Source: CAYYWV01 sp964475385
GTDB taxonomy: Bacteria; Pseudomonadota; Alphaproteobacteria; JAAXGF01
Assembly: GCA_964475385.1 (NCBI GenBank)
Contig: CAYYWV010000038.1
Coordinates: forward strand, 1 to 23,286
Direction: 5' to 3'
Length of the DNA stretch: 23,286 nt
In this document: positions 21,211-23,286 of the stretch, one piece after another
Layout of the letters: every line of letters begins with the position of its first letter
Numbering within the stretch: the first letter of the stretch is position 1
Notes under the pieces: model-generated
What the model saw: the letters and a program-made list of their open reading frames with translations, nothing else
Told to the model about the DNA's origin: nothing
Database searches by the model: none
Made by a program: the position numbers and the translations under genes

Positions 21211-21669
21211 ATGGCGCACAAACCGTCGCCCCAAGAGATCGCCGAGCGGACCGTCGCCGCAATGATGGACCGCGACCGCCTGGCCGCCGCCCACGGGATC
21301 GAGGTGGTCTCCACCGCGCCGGGGGCGGTAACCGTCCGCATGACCGTGCAGGAGCATATGCTCAACGGCCACGGCATCTGTCACGGCGGCGCGCTGTTCG
21401 TCCTTGCCGACACGGCGTTCGCCCTCGCCTGCAACAACCGCAACCAGAACATGCTGGCCAACGTCTGTTCGATCAGCTACCTGCGGCCGGCGGCGCTGGG
21501 CGAAGAGCTGACCGCCACCGCACAAGAGACCGCCCACGAGGGGCGGACCGGGATCTTCGACATCACCGTGACCAACGCCGAAGGGCGCGCGGTCGCCATT
21601 TTCCGCGGGCAGGCGCGCAGCGTGCCCGGCCATTTGATTCCCGAGCTGGCGGATAGAAAAGAACCGTGA
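21211..21669 (+). CDS. paaI: PaaI-like hotdog-fold acyl-CoA thioesterase
   Basis: PaaI enzymes release CoA from stalled aryl-CoA intermediates of phenylacetate-type pathways. This 152-residue protein starts at ATG 21211 (MAHKPSPQEIAERTVAAMM); an in-frame TTG at 21175 is less likely. The hotdog signature is clear: EHMLNGHGICHGGALFVLAD (the N-G-x-G-x-x-HGG substrate and catalytic segment, with D at its end), then TAFALACNNRNQN and VCSISYLRPAALGEELTATA, ending GIFDITVTNAEGRAVAIFRG. The N-terminal helix with a D-R-D-x-x-A-x-x-x-G-I block is typical of PaaI. It follows the PaaK-like ligase and hydratase in the same direction and completes a three-gene CoA-ester set. Confidence 0.88.
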   Translation: MAHKPSPQEIAERTVAAMMDRDRLAAAHGIEVVSTAPGAVTVRMTVQEHMLNGHGICHGGALFVLADTAFALACNNRNQNMLANVCSISYLRPAALGEELTATAQETAHEGRTGIFDITVTNAEGRAVAIFRGQARSVPGHLIPELADRKEP

Positions 21670-21821
21670 GTCCCGCGCGCGTCCAAGCGCAAGCAGTAAC
21701 CGCAATCAAGGCCTTGTGCCGACGAAGCGCAAGGCGGCGCGGCGAAACCGGCGCGAACCGCGGTGCGCTGCTCCTATCCGGCGACTGACCGGAAAGCCGC
21801 CGAAATCGGGCTTGCGAGCCG

Positions 21822-21861
21822 CTGAAAGAATTGGGGTTGAAAGAATCGGGGATTGAGAAAC

Positions 21862-21866
<5 letters not shown>
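21822..21866 (+). repeat. Three imperfect 15-bp tandem repeats abutting the tRNA-His 3' end
   Basis: The units are CTGAAAGAATTGGGG, TTGAAAGAATCGGGG and ATTGAGAAACTGGGG. Each ends in GGGG and keeps the GA-rich centre. The last five bases of the third unit (21862-21866) are the encoded CCA and adjoining end of tRNA-His on the other strand. A short array starting exactly at a tRNA terminus is unusual. Confidence 0.75.
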
Positions 21867-21939
<73 letters not shown>

Positions 21940-21948
21940 GTCGTCGCT

Positions 21949-21978
21949 GATGTAGTCGCTTTCCGACGCTCTCGTCAA
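21949..21978 (-). promoter_or_regulatory. Candidate promoter of tRNA-His overlapping the aminotransferase stop
   Basis: On the minus strand TTGACG (21978-21973) precedes TACATC (21954-21949) with an 18-base spacer. The -35 box covers the stop codon of the upstream aminotransferase gene, and the predicted start is just ahead of the tRNA 5' end. Confidence 0.4.
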
Positions 21979-23144
21979 GCGCCGCCGACGCCGAAGTGGC
22001 GCACGAGACGCTCGGCGGCCTCGTCGAGCACCGCATCGCGCTTGCAGAAGCAGAAGCGCACGAAATGGCGGACGTCGCCGCCGTCGTAGAACGCGCTCAA
22101 AGGCACGGCGGCGACCCCGGCCTCGGTCGTGATGCGGCGGCAGAAGGCGACGTCGTCGCCGTCGAAGCCGAGTGGGCGGATATCGGCGCTCACGAAGTAG
22201 GTGCCCTCGGTCTCGAGAACGCCGAAGCCGGCGCGCGCGAGCCCGGCGGCGAGCCGGTCGCGCTTGGCCGCCATCGCGCTTGCGAGGCCGGCGAAATAGG
22301 CGTCGTCCTTGGCGAGCCCGAAGGCGACCGCGGCCTGAAGGTTGGGCGGCGTGGTGAAGACCAGGAACTGATGCGCCTTGGCGACCGGGGCGAGAAGCGC
22401 GGCCGGCCCTTCGACCCAGCCGACCTTCCAGCCGGTGAGCGAGAAGATCTTGCCCGCCGAGCCGACCCGAAGACAGCGCTCGCGCATGCCCGGCAGGGTC
22501 GCGAGCGGATGGTGGCGGCGGCCGTCGAAGACCAGATGCTCGTAGACCTCGTCGCAGACAGCGACCGCGTCGTAAGCGCGCAGATGCTCGGCGATCAGGG
22601 CGAGCTCGTCCCTATCGAACACCTTGGCCGCCGGATTCATGGGGCTGTTGAGCAGCACCAGCTTGGTCCGCGGGCCGAAGGCGGCGGCAAGCGCGTCGCG
22701 CGAGATCCGCCAGTCGGGCGGCTCGAGGCGGACCAGCTTCACGGTCGCGCCGGCGCGCCGCAGGATCGGCAGGTAGCTGTCGTACAAAGGCTCGAACGCG
22801 ACCGCCTCGTCGCCGGGCTCGATCAGCCCGAACAGGCAGGACGCTAACGCCTCGGTCGCGCCCGAGGCGACCATGATCTCGCGCGCCGGGTCGTAATCGA
22901 GGCCGTAGAAACGCCGCGCATGGGCGGCGAGCGCCTCGCGCAACGCGGGCAACCCCATCATGGGCGGGTACTGGTTGGGACCGGCGATCGCCGCTTCGGC
23001 GGCGGCGCGGCGCACGTCCTCGGGGCCGTCCTCGTCGGGAAAGCCCTGGCCGAGGTTGATCGCGCCGTGCTCGACGGCGAGCCGCGACATGACCTCGAAC
23101 ACGGTGGTGCCGAGGGTCGAAAGCACGCTGTTGGCCGGTTTCAC
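21975..23144 (-). CDS. Class I/II PLP-dependent aminotransferase
   Basis: This 389-residue fold-type I aminotransferase resembles the kynurenine/methionine aminotransferase (YbdL-like) branch. I chose GTG 23144 because AGAGG lies at proper spacing upstream and the protein then starts at KPANSVLSTLGTTVFEVMSR. The longer frame begins at a TTG (23186) and adds Arg/Lys-rich residues. Motifs: INLGQGFPDEDGPEDVR, NQYPPMMGLPALREALAAH, VASGATEALASCLFGL (cofactor phosphate), FEPLYDSYLPI, NSPMNPAAKVFDRDEL, AVCDEVYEHLVF (PLP aspartate and tyrosine), VGSAGKIFSLTGWKVGW with the Schiff-base lysine (K222), and RHFVRFCFCK with the carboxylate-binding arginine. NPAAK replaces the commoner NPTGK. The amino donor cannot be read from the sequence. 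It stands alone, upstream of tRNA-His. Confidence 0.9.
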   Translation of the reverse strand: MKPANSVLSTLGTTVFEVMSRLAVEHGAINLGQGFPDEDGPEDVRRAAAEAAIAGPNQYPPMMGLPALREALAAHARRFYGLDYDPAREIMVASGATEALASCLFGLIEPGDEAVAFEPLYDSYLPILRRAGATVKLVRLEPPDWRISRDALAAAFGPRTKLVLLNSPMNPAAKVFDRDELALIAEHLRAYDAVAVCDEVYEHLVFDGRRHHPLATLPGMRERCLRVGSAGKIFSLTGWKVGWVEGPAALLAPVAKAHQFLVFTTPPNLQAAVAFGLAKDDAYFAGLASAMAAKRDRLAAGLARAGFGVLETEGTYFVSADIRPLGFDGDDVAFCRRITTEAGVAAVPLSAFYDGGDVRHFVRFCFCKRDAVLDEAAERLVRHFGVGGA

Positions 23145-23286
23145 CTGAACCTCTTTCTTTCGCCGAACTTGGGCGAACCATGGCAAATGCGCTCCCGCGA
23201 GACAAGGCGAAGCCTTGCATATCCGGCCTATACCCCCTGGCGGCGGAGGCCGCGCGGTGGCATAAAAGGGCCATGCAAATCGCCGC

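Noticed and set aside
23273..23286. Possible start of a rightward gene (ATGCAAATCGCCGC) at the window edge
   Set aside because: Only 14 bases are visible. An AAAAGGG stretch precedes it, but nothing else can be judged.

Overview
This is a GC-rich chromosomal window of ordinary bacterial gene density that looks alphaproteobacterial, probably Rhodospirillales-like. The main signs are a PopZ (DUF2497) polar organiser next to valS, and a pcm-tolC-popZ-valS gene string that I recall as common in that class. GTG starts are frequent and third codon positions are rich in G and C, which is why long antisense shadow frames run through most real genes. No rRNA, CRISPR array, insertion sequence or phage gene was seen. 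One 100-base run of N interrupts popZ.

Layout. (1) 1-4229, minus strand: a probable operon pcm > tolC-type outer membrane protein > popZ > valS, with valS running off the left edge and a good sigma70-type promoter at 4302-4330. (2) 4384-5422, plus strand: tRNA-Cys, a 51-residue DUF2933-like membrane peptide and an 88-residue basic protein of unknown role. (3) 5523-13123, minus strand: a tightly packed six-gene operon hyfC-hyfE-hyfF-hyfG-hyfI-hyfB encoding a membrane complex related to hydrogenase-4 and complex I. Its large subunit has lost all four Ni-binding cysteines, so it is better read as an energy-converting-hydrogenase-related (Ehr-like) complex than as a hydrogenase. (4) 13124-13648: a 525-base divergent control region. 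(5) 13649-15508, plus strand: a fumarylacetoacetate-hydrolase-family enzyme and a ketopantoate-reductase-family enzyme. (6) 15548-17819: a cluster that may concern signalling, with a minus-strand protein ending in a FliM-like EIDSLL peptide, then a PilZ protein and two small conserved-looking proteins on the plus strand, then a ribbon-helix-helix regulator divergent from a one-TM peptide. (7) 17801-18775, minus strand: an agmatinase/arginase-family hydrolase. (8) 18940-21669, plus strand: a PaaK-like CoA ligase, an enoyl-CoA hydratase and a PaaI-like thioesterase. (9) 21862-23144, minus strand: tRNA-His, with 15-bp tandem repeats touching its 3' end, and a class I aminotransferase.

The strongest candidate for an unusual system is the Hyf/Ehr-like complex. 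Its small subunit keeps a full iron-sulfur ligand set and carries a fused half-ferredoxin. Its large subunit has no metal-site cysteines. The HyfF antiporter-like subunit lacks the usual transmembrane glutamate. The second candidate is the EIDSLL/PilZ neighbourhood at 15.5-17.3 kb. All assignments come from reading motifs by eye; no database search was run.
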